The position numbers and the translations under genes were made by a program. Shown piece by piece: positions 43,298 through 55,791 of a DNA stretch of 64,000 nucleotides. Numbering within the stretch: the first letter of the stretch is position 1; every line of letters begins with the position of its first letter. This DNA comes from Anisodus tanguticus. Taxonomy: Eukaryota; Streptophyta; Magnoliopsida; Solanales; Solanaceae. The notes under the pieces were generated by a model. The model saw nothing but the letters and a program-made list of their open reading frames with translations, did no database searches and was not told the origin of the DNA. The DNA lies in NCBI GenBank assembly GCA_034509755.1, contig CM067555.1:4286142-4350141 (forward strand), written 5' to 3'.

Positions 43298-45606
43298 GAG
43301 AAGAACCAATCTTGAAGTCTATTAGGTTCTTTACTCTACTTTTTAGATTACCTTTTCTTTTTGTTTCTTTCTTCCCATCTTTGGCATTGTACTTCTAATT
43401 TTGATAAAATCCAAAGAGAATGGCCAAACACTGGACATTTTCAGACACAACAAAGGGTAAAATAAATTAGAGTTTTCTTCCAAGACAGCAGCATGTATAA
43501 GAGCCGAAATAGGAGTAGAGGAAGGAGCCGGTTTTCAAATAAGTAAATCGGATCATTCAATGTTTTCTTCCAAGAGTCTTGGAGCTAGGATTATTAACAA
43601 AATCAATACTCTAAAATATTCATAAAACTAAGAAGGTTGAAGATGACATTCCATTTTAATTCGAAAAGAAAAAGTCATTTTCTAATTATAATGATAGATT
43701 GAATAAACAAGTTAAGAGGAATCGCCACTTATTACTACTATTATTTTTCTTTTGGGTTTGTAATAATTTGATGGTATTGTATTCATCGAAGGGAAAAGGT
43801 TCGAATTTATTCCTAAAACTTTGCGAAATTGTCTAAATTTATCCTTATTGACTAACGCACAAAGCTTTTAAACATGTGGAGTGTTCTTTTACGAAGGAAA
43901 GGGTCAAATTTTCCCTTCAAAATGGTCTAGACAATCTCTTTTATACCTCATATTTACTAATTTCTCTGGTCACTATTTTATCTCCATCTAGAAGACTACC
44001 ATCCCTCAACCATAGTATAACACTTGCTTGAATGCCACAATATTAGTTGCTGCAAATGATTTACAAAATGAATATTGTGTACTTGAGTTTGCTTTAGCAA
44101 TGAAAGGTCAATTTGGAGTTATGACATCACTATCAGTGCTGGAGTTGTGCCGATAAAGGTGGGAGTCCAACTTGATGGATAATTGATCATTTGAGTACAT
44201 TTGGGATATATGATTTGAGGTTTGGGGTGGTTAATTTGATCTTGGGGAGATAAAGAACAATCAAAGTTGATCGAAGGTTTATTTTGAAAAATTATCTCAA
44301 GCCATTGTACGATCTCTGATTAAGACAACAAATCAAGGAACCAGTGAAGCTCTGAGTATTCATAATTTCCATTGTCACGTCCTAAGATGATCAATGATGA
44401 TTTCGGGTTGAACTATTGGACTCAGTCCAAGAGTGAATGTATAGAGCTTGAAAGAAATTTGGAATAAGTATCAATGAGTAATAAGGGAGACATTACTAGA
44501 TTGATAAATACAGGATTATACACGGCAAAAGAATAGAACGCTTGTCGATCTCACAAAAGAAAGGAAGGAACCGAAAGTAACGATATCAAATTTGAGGAAA
44601 TAAGTTATGAGAGAGTACTTAGATCAACGAGAAAAATGAATTAAGAGGTTTGGTGTTGGAATCAAGACTCAAGAGTATTCAGGGTCATAATACCAACCTC
44701 AGTTGAGAAAGGCAGTAACCAGCAAGCAGAGCATAGTCTCAACCAGAGACACTTATTCAGAACCTGCTCTACGCAAAAGTGGGAAAAGAAAATTATTGAC
44801 GAAAGGATTTTTATGACTAGTAAGCTGCTCAGAATTTATGTGTCATATAAGGATACTCTAGAGAAATGGAGAAGAAGAGCAGATAAAGAAATGTACTCGG
44901 ATAACCCTATTATTCCCACGTCTTCGATCTTGGCGATTATCATGCCTCAATATTTCATCATCTTACTTATGTTCCGTGCCTACGAACTTTGTCACCTAAA
45001 TTCCATCATAAGATGAAAATCATAACACATAAAGAAAGGACATAACTCAAATGTCAGAATTTAATACCTCAAATGTCAGAATACAACAAGTTAGGCAAGG
45101 TATAATCGTCAGGCAATTGTGTAAAAGAAGAATACCAATAATGTATGGTTGTGTACCCTGATCGAACGATAGGAGATATTCCTTGGGTCACATGAGCTCT
45201 ATCAAGAAAGGTCATGGAACTTAAGAATCGCTTTACTAGAATAATTCAGATCCTAGCTTCATGTTAGCATTTATGCAATACAACCCCTCTATTTATATTC
45301 GGTTAATTGAAGTTGGAATACTGTGAAGCAGATATATCAGACGCAGCTTGAATGTTGGCAAATGAATGTTGATGTAAGCAATAACTAAGATCTCTTTAAA
45401 TTTGATAAGCATAAGCGGTCGTGTGAGGCCGATTGATGTTATCTTGATGTTATGTTGCCCTGTGTGACATTAGACATATGTTTGGGCTGCTTGACAGGTT
45501 TTGAATAGTCCTGTTTACAAAGAAAACTCTACCGAAATTTCTGGAAAACTTGAGAGTTAGAATATTTCCAACATTCACGGATGAATGTTCCTAAGGGGAT
45601 GGAGGA
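43298..45606. other. intergenic DNA, possibly decayed retroelement interior
   Basis: No coding exon recognised. 43790-43930 has words typical of small dispersed repeats (gggtcaaattttcccttcaa). 44080-45606 precedes an LTR-like start and could be a much-decayed gypsy 3' region, ending in acattcacggatgaatgttc and taaggggatggagga, which resembles the coding end plus polypurine tract of the gypsy family at 52850. Confidence 0.35.
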
Positions 45607-46595
45607 TATTACACCCCGTAGCTTCGCATTCTTCCACGTCGTTAGTGAATACCGAAGTTCCGAGAAGAAATATGACCGTACGAAAGGATTAATGAAGGTT
45701 TAAAACTTGTTTATGAAAGTACCGGGGTGGTTGAAAGTTTAACAGATCGTAGAAAACACGTTTCAACGAAATCGGAAAACTGTGCAACTTGACGGGGAGT
45801 TTAACAGATCATCAAGTTGTTTGACGGATCGTCATAGTGCATTTTTGGTCCTCAGGGATGGATTGACGGTCCAAGTTGACGGACCGTCAAACATTTGACA
45901 GACTGTCAAATCGGTCGTCAATTTACGACGGTGCAGATCTGGTTACATGTTTAAATTGGGTCTTCGACTTAGAACCCTCATTTTTTCCCCAAATCAGTCC
46001 CAAAAACCTCTCCTAAACTCTCTCCATCATACCCATCACCCCAATTCAAAATCAAGGCCATGATCCATAAGACGTTCATGACAAACCCTGTGATTATCGT
46101 AGGAATTTTTGCCTTATTTAGGAATTGATCTTTGAAACCCTTGGAGCAGCATACTTTACTATTTTGGGGAGATTTCGATACATAAAGGTAAGTTTTGCCC
46201 ATCTCTGCTTATAATCATGATTAATTGATGATTTGAAGAAAGTTATAAAAGAGTTTTCATAATCAAAACTTTGTAAACTTATAAAATCTTCATAGTAAAA
46301 GTTTATGGGTTGTTTTACTCTAAGTATGAATGGAATCAGATAGTTGAATTGATTGCGTAAGTTATGGATTGAGAAGAATATAGTTTGAAGGATTGTGAAA
46401 TTTAATCACCTAAGACCTTTCGTACCTGAAAAACTTAAAGAATCGCTTGTGCTTAAAATTGTCGAAAATCACCTAGAGAAGTCTTCTATAGAAATTGTGT
46501 TTTTGAAAACCGTGGAATTTAAGTGCATAAGAATCCCTTATAAAGAAGCTAATAACCCGAAGTGTTCAAGATTATCGTAGGAACTCTCAATGTTC
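45607..46595 (+). repeat. gypsy-type LTR-like sequence
   Basis: Begins tattacaccccgtagcttcg straight after the polypurine-like aaggggatggagga. It includes a tandem-like gttgacggaccgtcaaacat / ttgacagactgtcaaatcg stretch at 45780-45920 and a leader with an apparent splice donor (cataaaggtaagttttgccc). End uncertain, no TSD. Confidence 0.45.
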
Positions 46596-46616
46596 TTTTA
46601 TATATTAAGTTATTTC

Positions 46617-46790
46617 ACTACAAAATAAATATGAATTATCAACGGAAAGTTAAACCGTAAAATTCGTTGCTAATCCAAATTAGTAACGAATTATTAAAAA
46701 AAATTAGCTATGAGCAATTTAGCGATAGACTAACGATGAAATTCACAACTAGGTTTAATTTCACAACTAGGTTTAATTTTTTTGTGTAAT
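46617..46790. mobile_element. MITE with CACTA-like end, partial
   Basis: Starts cactacaaaataaatatgaa and contains cgttgctaatccaaattagt and tagcgatagactaacg, the same word family as the MITEs at 41590 and 56697. The right end is not clear; a 20-bp block, ttcacaactaggtttaattt, is duplicated at 46741-46780. Confidence 0.35.
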
Positions 46791-46864
46791 GTTTGTTGTC
46801 TAATAAGATACGCGCTTTGGTCACGCGCAGAGCGCGCACACTGAGACTAGTAGAGAAAAATATA

Positions 46865-47081
46865 CTCCCCAGTCTTGAAAAGATTGGCCTAGTTTGACTT
46901 GGCACGTAGTTTAACAAATAAAGGAAGACTTTTGAAATCTGTGATCCAAAACACATCTTAGATATTTGTGTGGCTGCAAATGATCTCATAAAGTTAAATT
47001 GTTTCTAAATATAAAAATGTATCAATCTTTTTGGGACAAACTAATAGGGAAAATAGGTCAATCTTTTTTAGACAGAGGGAG
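46865..47081. mobile_element. Stowaway-like MITE
   Basis: Left end TA|ctccccagtcttgaaaag, right end agacagagggag|TA, that is CTCCCTCTGTCT in reverse complement: the CTCCCTC-type terminal repeat and TA duplication of Stowaway/mariner MITEs. No ORF. Confidence 0.6.
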
Positions 47082-47083
47082 TA

Positions 47084-47904
47084 GTTATTTTCGCAAAGTC
47101 CAAGGAAAAAAATTGGACCTTAAACATGGTCTTGAATCCACATTCTTAGGAAATTCAATTTGTTTTATCATTTCATGTAATATGGTATATATCTTAGTAG
47201 ATTATATCTTTACTGATATAAAACTTAACACTTGTTTTCTTATTGATTTTGGGTGGTGGAGTTCTTGAATGAAGTATATTACAACAAAAATAGCACTTCT
47301 CATATCATGCTAGGTCTCTTCAGTTGAGTTGGGCGTCGGGGCCTTGAATGTCTAGCGATTGACACATACGGGAATGGTTGCCCAGGTTTCTCAACCTGGT
47401 ATCCTGCACCTCACATTCATGATATCTACATTTAACTGTGCCTTGGAGACACAATCATAGCACGCCCGTTCGGTGTGCTTCTTTCACGACATATACTATA
47501 ATCATAGGTGTCCTCCAATTAATGATCTTCTAGCCTTAGAAGAAATCGTGTTCGGCCCAGGCATTTACAACATTCTCCTATGATATTCTAATCTAGGAGA
47601 ATTAAAATACTGACTTATTTGGTGACTTTCACGGTCGTCCTCACTAAACCAACTTAAATCTGAATTACGATTCATATCAAGTGTTATCGAAATAGGATTT
47701 TGTTTTTTGATATATGCGTTTAGACTATACCCCCACTCCCCCACTCTCTATTGTGATCCAATATTTATTCTCGAATGTTACGACTGATGATTGATAGCTA
47801 TAATTATAATAATCATATAATTAGAAATATTAATTCGATGCGATTTTATATTATAATAAATCAAAAGGCTCAAATATCCATTGTTTTATGATTAAAATTA
47901 CAAA
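47084..47904. other. intergenic DNA
   Basis: 47320-47480 is a moderate-GC stretch (gggcgtcggggccttgaatg, ggaatggttgcccaggtttc) of unknown origin. The remainder is AT-rich. No gene recognised. Confidence 0.4.
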
Positions 47905-47905
47905 A

Positions 47906-48247
47906 TGTTAAGAGTCACACATCAGATATGGAATGGGAACATGAACTCCTTATATGGACTTGGACAATCCTCACCCTACAAGCTAGCTTTTGGAGTTGAG
48001 TTAGGCCCAAGATCAATTCTTAACATGGTATCAGAGCCAGATTCATTATAATTCTTTGTTCACCAATGTTGACCCCCAAATCATATTATCCACGCTCCAG
48101 CTAACAAGGTCTGGGCGTGCGGGAAAGTGTTTAGAGTCCCACATCGGATATGGAATGGGAACATGAACTCTTTATATGGACTTGGACAATCCTCACCATA
48201 CAAGCTAGCTTTTAGGGTTGACTTAGACCCAAGATCCATTCTTCACA
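47906..48247 (+). mobile_element. TRIM (terminal-repeat retrotransposon in miniature), 342 bp
   Basis: Two 120-bp direct terminal repeats (47906-48025 and 48128-48247) start TGTTAAGAGTC / TGTTTAGAGTC and end TTAACA / TTCACA. The first is followed exactly by the initiator-Met primer-binding site TGGTATCAGAGC (48026-48037). The second is preceded by the purine-rich tctgggcgtgcgggaaag. The 102-bp core has no ORF. Flanks carry acaaa (47900-47904 plus one extra a; 48248-48252), a probable 5-bp TSD. It needs proteins from another element to move. Confidence 0.92.
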
Positions 48248-48252
48248 ACAAA

Positions 48253-50364
48253 GAGTTATAATCGTTAGCATTAATATAAAATAAATAAGCTTAAATATGT
48301 TGCACAAATTTATCCTGCTAATCTAATGAACTTGTAACTCTTCCTTTTGGCAATAAAATAAATTGTGATACGACAACTAATCACCATTAGTACAACTAAG
48401 ATTTACCAATTAAATTCTGCCAAAATTAAAATGAAGCAGGCCGACCAATTAATGCTTCATTGCTATAACTGAGTTTTCTTAATTTAAGTACTTTAATCCA
48501 CACAAAAAGTTAATTTTTGACGCACAATATAATGTTAGCGTTCACAATCACGTCGAATTATTTAAAAAGGGAATTCCCTTTTTTTCAAGGCACATGTGTG
48601 GAGTGGACATCAATGTCGATAAATTCAACTTGTGTCATTATTGTCCAAGAATTCTCTCGTCTGCACCATGATTTGGTATATCTAAGCAACCACAAACCAA
48701 GTTTCTTCTTTTTATTTTTACTTTTTTACTTTGGTAGATTTAATTATAATGAGCAAAATATACGAAAACTAGTTATTTATAATTAGTGATCTAATAAAAA
48801 TAATAATTAATCTATTATCATTGGTTCTCCATAAAAAATATAAATTAATTATCAGGGTACATGGGCGGACGCAACTTCAAGGTATCGGGTTCATCTGAAC
48901 ATAGTACTCTCGACGCAGAATATAAATATGTATTAAAATTTAGTAAAATTACAGTAAATAGTATATATGAACCCATAACTTTAAGAATATAATGAGCTCG
49001 AATGCTCCATGCGAAAAACCTTAAAAATTAAACCTGTAAAACTTAAATCTTGAATCCACCTCTGGATATATAATTCAAGGCATACTATTAAGTGTGCCGG
49101 TATAGGTTAATTAGTTACAAGTAGACTGTAACGGATGAATATTCCATCTAAACAAAGATTTTTTTTTTTTTTGGATTCTGATATTACAACCACTTTATAC
49201 AATTATCAATCGTAAACTTTCACATGAAAAGAATTGGAGATTCAAAATCTCCATTATAAGAACCGTCCCGAATTAGGATAAAGTAGGACAAATAGGAGCC
49301 TACTTACATACAGAATCAAATTCCATGAAGAAAACCACAATTTGTGATCACTAAGAAAATGATGTCACAATGCCATGAAGAAAACCACAATTTATTTTTC
49401 TTTTTTCTGTTCTGTTCAGGAATCAACTCTAGTGTCATAGTTTAATGGACTTTCTAGTGTCCATAAGTGGAAAAAATAAACTGCAAAACTATTCTAGTTT
49501 AATTTGGTCTAGTGAGGCACTGACTGGCAAACGAACAAGAAAAAGAATAATAATATACCTATTTGAACCTAGCTAGCTATTGCATGCACTAAATCATATT
49601 AATTTACTTCGATTAAATAATATATATATCATACTTTTGATTAATTTTACTATATTTTATTGAAATTCACTGGCCTCGACTGATCCAGATTTGTGCCAAG
49701 TAGGTTCACTAAAGAGAATAAAAAGCTCTCTACAAAAAACTTCTCAATTCTTAGAATTCATACAAGAAACCTTCCATTAAGGGTATAGCAACTATTCCAG
49801 CACTTAAGCTGGCTCAGCAGTTGGTACCATTTTGTTTCCACTTCTTTAAGGAAAATGGGAAGATAAGCTAGTGTTCGCGCAAAAGAAATTTATTCGCACA
49901 TTGTGTTTATACTTTAAAAAAATACATTATGCCTGTTCGTTTATGATCTAATCATATTCAATATGATCTCGTTCTAATTTGTGACTCTTACAATTAAATT
50001 ATTTTATATGATATAAACATTAAGTATGCATAAATTGTTCCGCTTTGTAATTGATCTCCATGTATTAGGATTGGTTGTAGAGTTATCGGATTCAGATAAC
50101 ATTGCACCAGTGGTGACTGGATCAAAGAATTAAATGTAGGACATTTACAGTGAACTTCCCACTTAATTGTCTTCCCTCTTTGCTAGGGAATATAAATTAA
50201 ACCACATAATCTTATTATGCTTAGTCATTTATTCTTCTTATAGATTTTGTACTAGTCGTGACATTTATGATTTTGCTGCATATAAGATTACGTGGCTTCT
50301 CGACCTTTTCCATCTTACCTAGTGATCACGGAATTAATGTTTTATCCATCACAATTTATTTTTG
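48253..50364. other. intergenic DNA
   Basis: AT-rich with no coding exon recognised. 49680-49800 (ccagatttgtgccaagtagg...) resembles 58195-58330 (cggatctgtgccaggtagag...), two diverged copies of one small dispersed repeat. ccatgaagaaaaccacaattt occurs twice near 49325 and 49370. Confidence 0.4.
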
Positions 50365-50856
50365 GTAAAAAACATTTTATTAACCAAAATGAGACGTTCT
50401 GTACAAAACTCAAAGAGAAAACTGGCTCATGGACACCGTCCCATAGTCCAGCAAACAAAGTATCAAAATAAACTAGGGTATTCTTTCAATGACCAAAACA
50501 AAAACTAAACTAGTTGCTCAGGGATAGAAGTTGAGACCATGAATTATGTTTGCTAGTTTGGGCGTCAGACTTGCTCTTTGTATTGCTTCTTGGATGATTA
50601 ATCTTGTCAGCAACTCAGGGTTCTTTTTTTTTATCTTGGAAAACGCTTGCATTTCTTTCCTGCCATATAAAATAAACATACCCGGTCACCACAATTCTGA
50701 ACATTTCTGCACTAGAGTTGCTCCCAGTCACATGTATTATCATCCATTGCATTTCCTTTGTCCAGTTCATTTACATTTCTCTGGTAGTTCTGCCAGATCA
50801 GTAGCTTTCCCCAGATAGCAGCAGAAAAGGGACACAAAAAGAACCGATGATCCACT
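50365..50856 (-). pseudogene. L1-type LINE 3' end (zinc-finger-RVT region)
   Basis: The minus strand reads a broken protein with FLCPFSAAIWGKLLIWQNYQ, YVYFIWQERNASVFQDKKK and a final RLIIQEAIQRASLTPKLANI segment, the usual end of plant L1-like LINEs after RT. A 3' untranslated part runs to the left end (ggttaataaaatgtttttta). The upstream part is replaced by the gypsy LTR that starts at 50857. Confidence 0.65.
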
Positions 50857-52827
50857 TGTCACAACCCAAACCGGAGGGCCATGACGGGCACCCGGACCCT
50901 ACCTGCCGGACACCACTAATCACATATTTATCAGCTAATTGTAATTAAGCATGGCCACTAGGACCGCCACGAGATACCCATATGAAAATAGTAAACTGCA
51001 AAGGAGCTATGTAAAATTTTAACCAGAAGGACCCAACCTATACACATATACATACCAAGGTCGACAAGGCCATACACGACTACTATACACATGACAATTG
51101 TCTACAAGCCTCTAAAGAGTACGTGACATCATAAGGTCGGGACAGGGCCCCGCCATACCCAACGCAAAACCAAAATATCGTATCACGACTAGACTGCAAC
51201 TCTGGAACAAATAGAGTGCTCCAACATCAGCTGGACCAGCAACCTACTAGTGCGGACCGTCGCCCTGTCTACCTGAGCCTGCGGGCATGAAACACAGCGT
51301 CTCCCGACAAAAGAGACGTCAGTACGACTGATGTACCGAGTATGTCAGACATGAAAAATAGCATAATAGAGAACTGAAAGTAGAATGAGACAAGAAACAA
51401 CCAACCAGTAGAGAATGCCTCTGAGGGCCATAATATGCATAAGTATCATGTCTGTGTAGAATGCCTCTGAGGGCCATAATATGCCTAAATGTCATGCACA
51501 ATGCGGTCATGCATATACATATGCGTATATAACGCCATCAAGCCTCTGTGGGCATCCCATCATATCATATCGGCCTCTGTGGCCATAATCATCATCGTGT
51601 ATATCTGTACCAGCTACAGGTGGTGTGCGTATATAACGTCTTCCCTTTTCCCATACCCCATACATATATATTGCATACATATAGTAGAGAGTATAACTCC
51701 TTTGAGGTCAAGGTATGTACATGAATATAATGCATGAATGATATGATAATAAGACACTATAAGTTTGTTGGAGAAATGTAATATCGCTTCACCTCCGATT
51801 AACATTATGAATACTAACATCTTTTCCATATACCTCAATAAGGATTTAGGAACATATTTGGATATGCTTTGACAATAGGAATGAATAACATGAACATTCT
51901 TAACTACTAAGAGTATAATAATTTATGGAACAATATTACGTTTACGTTTCGTACTTAGAACATGCCAAAAGAAGAAATAATTTTTCTTAACATACCTTAG
52001 TCATTTTATGTCCACAATACAATTAAAGTAGCCCGTAATGCACCTCAATCTTATCTTTCAAGAAATCCTCTTCTTCCACCTTACTTCCATTCGAAGAAAG
52101 TCCAAATTACAACTCAACGATAAACGGAACAACGAGATTGAAGTGATGAGCGAAATTCGTACATTGTTCTTGAGAAGCAATATTTTTTTTCTTTCTTAAA
52201 ATAAAATGTAGAATTGCTGCACATTAAGAGGGTAAGACGTTGCTGCCCTCTAGAGCCATTTGCAGCATATACATGTATATGTATTTCCATGCAATCAAAT
52301 GTCCACGAATTGAGATAAGAGATATTACTAACTCTTTCATCATTACATGTGTCCTTCTTGTAACATACCTTTCTAAATGTGTCATCATCCACTTATTTAG
52401 ATAATAAGTATCTATCTTGATGTCACATGTCCATGACTCATGCGGTGGTGTCTACTTAATAGCTATCCAATAATTTCAAATAATTTTTTACTTTTATTAC
52501 AGTCCCACACTTAATTAATTACGCACATAATTAATTATTGATCTCAAATCACTTAAATAATAATTTTTTTTAATACACTTCATATACTCATTATATTGAT
52601 CATGTGATACGACATTGTTCCGTAGCCTCTTTTGGCATACACAAAATATTTCACATCATCGTCGACACACTTTTAAAATCTTAAATTATTCCGGGACTTC
52701 CCCAAGTTCTTATTTGCATACGTGAATACGACAAAATCCTCCAACGCTCGGGTCTATTTACATACATGTAGCGATTTTACATAAGTCTAACAATTCAAAC
52801 CATGGCCCAAAAAAATGGGATGTTACA
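50857..52827 (-). repeat. gypsy 3' LTR (1.97 kb)
   Basis: Plus-strand ends tgtcacaaccc and gggatgttaca, next to ttattcccccctta, the inverted polypurine tract. It contains repeated gcctctgagggccataatat / gcctctgtgggcatc units around 51410-51600, where the solo LTR at 31274 has a 13-bp minisatellite instead. Confidence 0.85.
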
Positions 52828-52849
52828 TTATTCCCCCCTTAGAAACATT

Positions 52850-53721
52850 CATCCTCGAATGTTGGGGTGACATATCTAATCTCTGTCACGTTGGCCGAAA
52901 ACACAACCACCGTTTCACGGGGCCATATAATATAACATACATTATTATATCAGACCTCACATGATCTTCAATCATTAATTATAATAATATGAAATAGAAC
53001 TCACCTTATGTTTTTCTCGGAACCTCGGTGTTGGTCTCAAATAGGTAGGGATATTTGTGTTTCATCTCCTCTTCCGCCTCCCATGTCATTTCTTCTACAT
53101 TCTTATTCTGCCAAAGAACTTTCACGGAGGCTACATCTTTAGTCCTTAACTTGCGGACTTGTCGATCTAAGATAGCAATAGGAACCTCTTCATATGATAG
53201 ATCCTATGTAACCTTCACATCGTCAATTGGTACAATTTGGGAAGGATCCCCAACACATGCTCTTAACACAAAAATATGGAAAATCGGATGAAGAAACTCT
53301 AACTCCAAAGGAAAGTCTAATTTATAAGCTACTTGGCCGATTCGTCTAATTATGCGATATGGCTCAATATACCTTGGGAAGCTTTTCCTTTTTCCCAAAC
53401 CTCATTACACCCTTCATAGGCGAAATCTTAAAAAAGACCCAATCATCTACTTGGAACTCTAAGTCCCGTCGTCGCACATTTGAATACGACTTCTAACGAC
53501 TCTGAGCGGTTAGCAGCCGTTCTTGGATAAGCTTCACCTTCTCTATGGCTTGGTGCACCAGTCCAGGCCCAAATAATTGTGATTCGCTTACTTCGAACCA
53601 TCCGATAGGAGATCTACATTTATGTCCATACAAAGCCTCGTATGGAGCCATTTTAATGCTAGCATGATAACGGTTATTGTACACAAATTAAATAAGGGGT
53701 AATACATACTCATACCAAGTT
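52850..53721 (-). pseudogene. gypsy integrase C-terminus and chromodomain
   Basis: Minus strand: WYEYVLPLI(stop)FVYNNRYH, MAPYEALYGHKCRSPIGWFE, then SPRYIEPYRIIRRIGQVAYK-like text (53204-53398) with HPIFHIFVLRACVGDPSQIV. After a stop the chromodomain follows: EVPIAILDRQVRKLRTKDVA, VLWQNKNVEEMTWEAEEEMK and KYPYLF. The chromodomain places it among chromoviruses (Tekay/Del-like). Stops make it inactive. Confidence 0.85.
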
Positions 53722-54473
53722 TGTCACGACCCAAACCGGAGGGCCGCGTCGGGCACCCGGACCCCACCCGTCGGGTACCGCTAATCGTACAACCAACTTC
53801 TAATCACAATTGAATACGAACTAAGTCGAAAAAAATTATAGAAAATCTTAACCAGAAATCCAATTTTCATATATACATACTCATACCAAGGCTGACAAGG
53901 CCACATGACAACTAACCACAGGACATCTATCTACAAGCCTCTAAAGAATACATGACATCACAAGGACGGGACAGGACCCCACTGTACCCATATGTGTATG
54001 CAAAAATACTGTACCACGATCAGACTGCAACTCTGAAACAAATAGAGTGCTCCAACATCGGCTGAACTAGCAATCTACTAGCGTGAACTGTCACCTTCTT
54101 TAACTGAACCTGCAGGCATGAAACGCAACGTCCCCAGACAAAAGGGACGTCGTACGACCGATGTTCCGAGTATGTTAGGCATGAACAATAGTATAACAAG
54201 GATATACCAATAACCGAAACCGAAACAACCGACCAACAGTAAATGCCTCTGAGGGCCCTAACACATATGCCTAAATGTCATGCACAATGTGGTACACATA
54301 TACATCGGCCCCATTGGGCATCTTCCTTACCATAACAGCCTCTGTGGGCATCATTTCATGTCGGCCTTTGTGGGCATAATATCATGTAATGATTAATGAA
54401 TGTATGCATAATGCAAATGCGGTATACTAATGTCCACACATGAATCCTCACATAACCGCCTCTGTGGGCATCA
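53722..54473 (-). repeat. second gypsy LTR, truncated
   Basis: Starts tgtcacgacccaaaccggag and shares long blocks with the LTR at 50857 (gagcctgcgggcatgaaacg-type text, tacaagcctctaaagaatac, gcctctgtgggcatc units). The outer end is lost at the copia fragment. Confidence 0.8.
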
Positions 54474-54830
54474 GGTTATACCGTCCCCTTATCAGATTGC
54501 CGACATCTTCACCAACGGTCTTCCACACGTACTTTTTGATGATTTCAGGGACAGTCTCAGCATATGAGAACCTCCCGCTAAGACTGCGGGGGACTGTTAG
54601 GATAATTAGGGACATAATTCCTAATTATCTCCATCATATCACATCATATCAATTAAGTTGTAATTAGAATCATATAATTAGGATGATTAGATCAATTGTA
54701 TTGATTAGCATATCCTTAGAGATAGTCTAAATTGATTAGGTAGAATTGTATATATTTGTATACTTGGAATGAAATAAATCATGACCTTCAATATAAAAAT
54801 ATGCAATTTGATCATATCTTACCAAATACT
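54474..54830 (+). mobile_element. copia 3' fragment: RNase H end, polypurine tract, LTR
   Basis: 54493-54567 encodes QIADIFTNGLPHVLFDDFRD then SLSI and a stop, the C-terminus of RE1-type copia polyproteins. cgggggac abuts an LTR start TGTTAGGATAATTAGGG at 54595. The LTR resembles the one at 20430 (gtatatatttgtat...ggaatgaaata). Right end uncertain. Confidence 0.75.
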
Positions 54831-55791
54831 TATTTTAAACGATATTGTTTTGTGTGTATTCCTTTCTTATACTTTCGCTGTTTCAATCTATCTTGACCAG
54901 AATTCTTGTTGTTAAGATTGATATTTCTTTTGAAAGTGCAATATAGAGTTGTTAGTATGAGTAAACATGTTGAGACAAAATTTAGTCCAACTTTTCGGAT
55001 TGTCCAATGCATTACTTATTGTCATTGTAAAATACAAGTGTACTAGAAGTTAGTTTCGAAACAAAATTAAAAGGATATCCTTTATTTTTTAATAACATTC
55101 TCATTTCGAATAGTTCAAGCGCAAAATTGGCCCATTTTTCCTTTTAATTTTGAAGCAACCGCTAGTAGGAAAGATATTTTTGTGCTATTTAGCTAATTGT
55201 AGGACATTTTTGAGCAAAAAACGTAACAGAGGGTAAGTTGACCTATTTTGAATAATTCGGGAATAATTTTGGCTCTTTACCCTTGTTTTTATAAAGGAGG
55301 TGGTTATTAGTTGTATAACACTCCATCAACTGTGATTAGCTAATTAGTTTATATTAGTTCGTGTGTAGTTCGTTTAACTTAGCCATGATTATTTTTCAAC
55401 TTAGTTTAAATACGTACATTTGTACAGTTCATTTGGAGACTTAGCCCAATAACCAAAACAAAAACAAAAAAGATTTATCGAATCTCACTTCATTTGGAAT
55501 CTTGCACCACCACTTAACTCTCACACCCGTTAGCGCAACTAATAATGCAACTGATCGACGGCTAGACACAGTACACAAATTAAATAATAGAGAAGTTACA
55601 ATTACAAGCTAAAGTCTCTAAGGTAAAATGCAACTGATCGACGGCTAGACACAATACATATTAAATGAATTTTCTACCATAAATACAAAGTTTTGATCAA
55701 AGTGTCTGGATTTGGCTGATCCGTATCTTAAACACGGGCTCCCGCCCCTAGTTGTCCCCCTTCACAACACTTGATCTACCAAAAGCTAACA
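54831..55791. other. intergenic DNA downstream of the kinase gene
   Basis: AT-rich; 55130-55290 has dispersed-repeat-like wording (aaattggcccatttttcctt; gggtaagttgacctattttg). A roughly 37-bp direct repeat, gcaactgatcgacggctaga plus cacaatacata-type end, occurs at 55546 and 55629. Confidence 0.4.

Larger units (their letters stand above)
50857..54473 (-). mobile_element. Ty3/gypsy chromovirus remnants (3' half plus a second LTR)
   Basis: In minus orientation: a 3' LTR (50857-52827), polypurine tract, and the end of pol with integrase C-terminus and chromodomain (52850-53721). A second LTR of the same family (53722 to about 54473) then cuts into the integrase right after a conserved tryptophan. 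The second LTR is either a nested insertion or the 5' LTR after internal deletion. A copia fragment truncates it on the right. Confidence 0.82.

Noticed and set aside
47320..47600. Moderate-GC stretch considered as an exon
   Set aside because: Stops in all frames and no splice-flanked conserved peptide; left as unassigned intergenic DNA.
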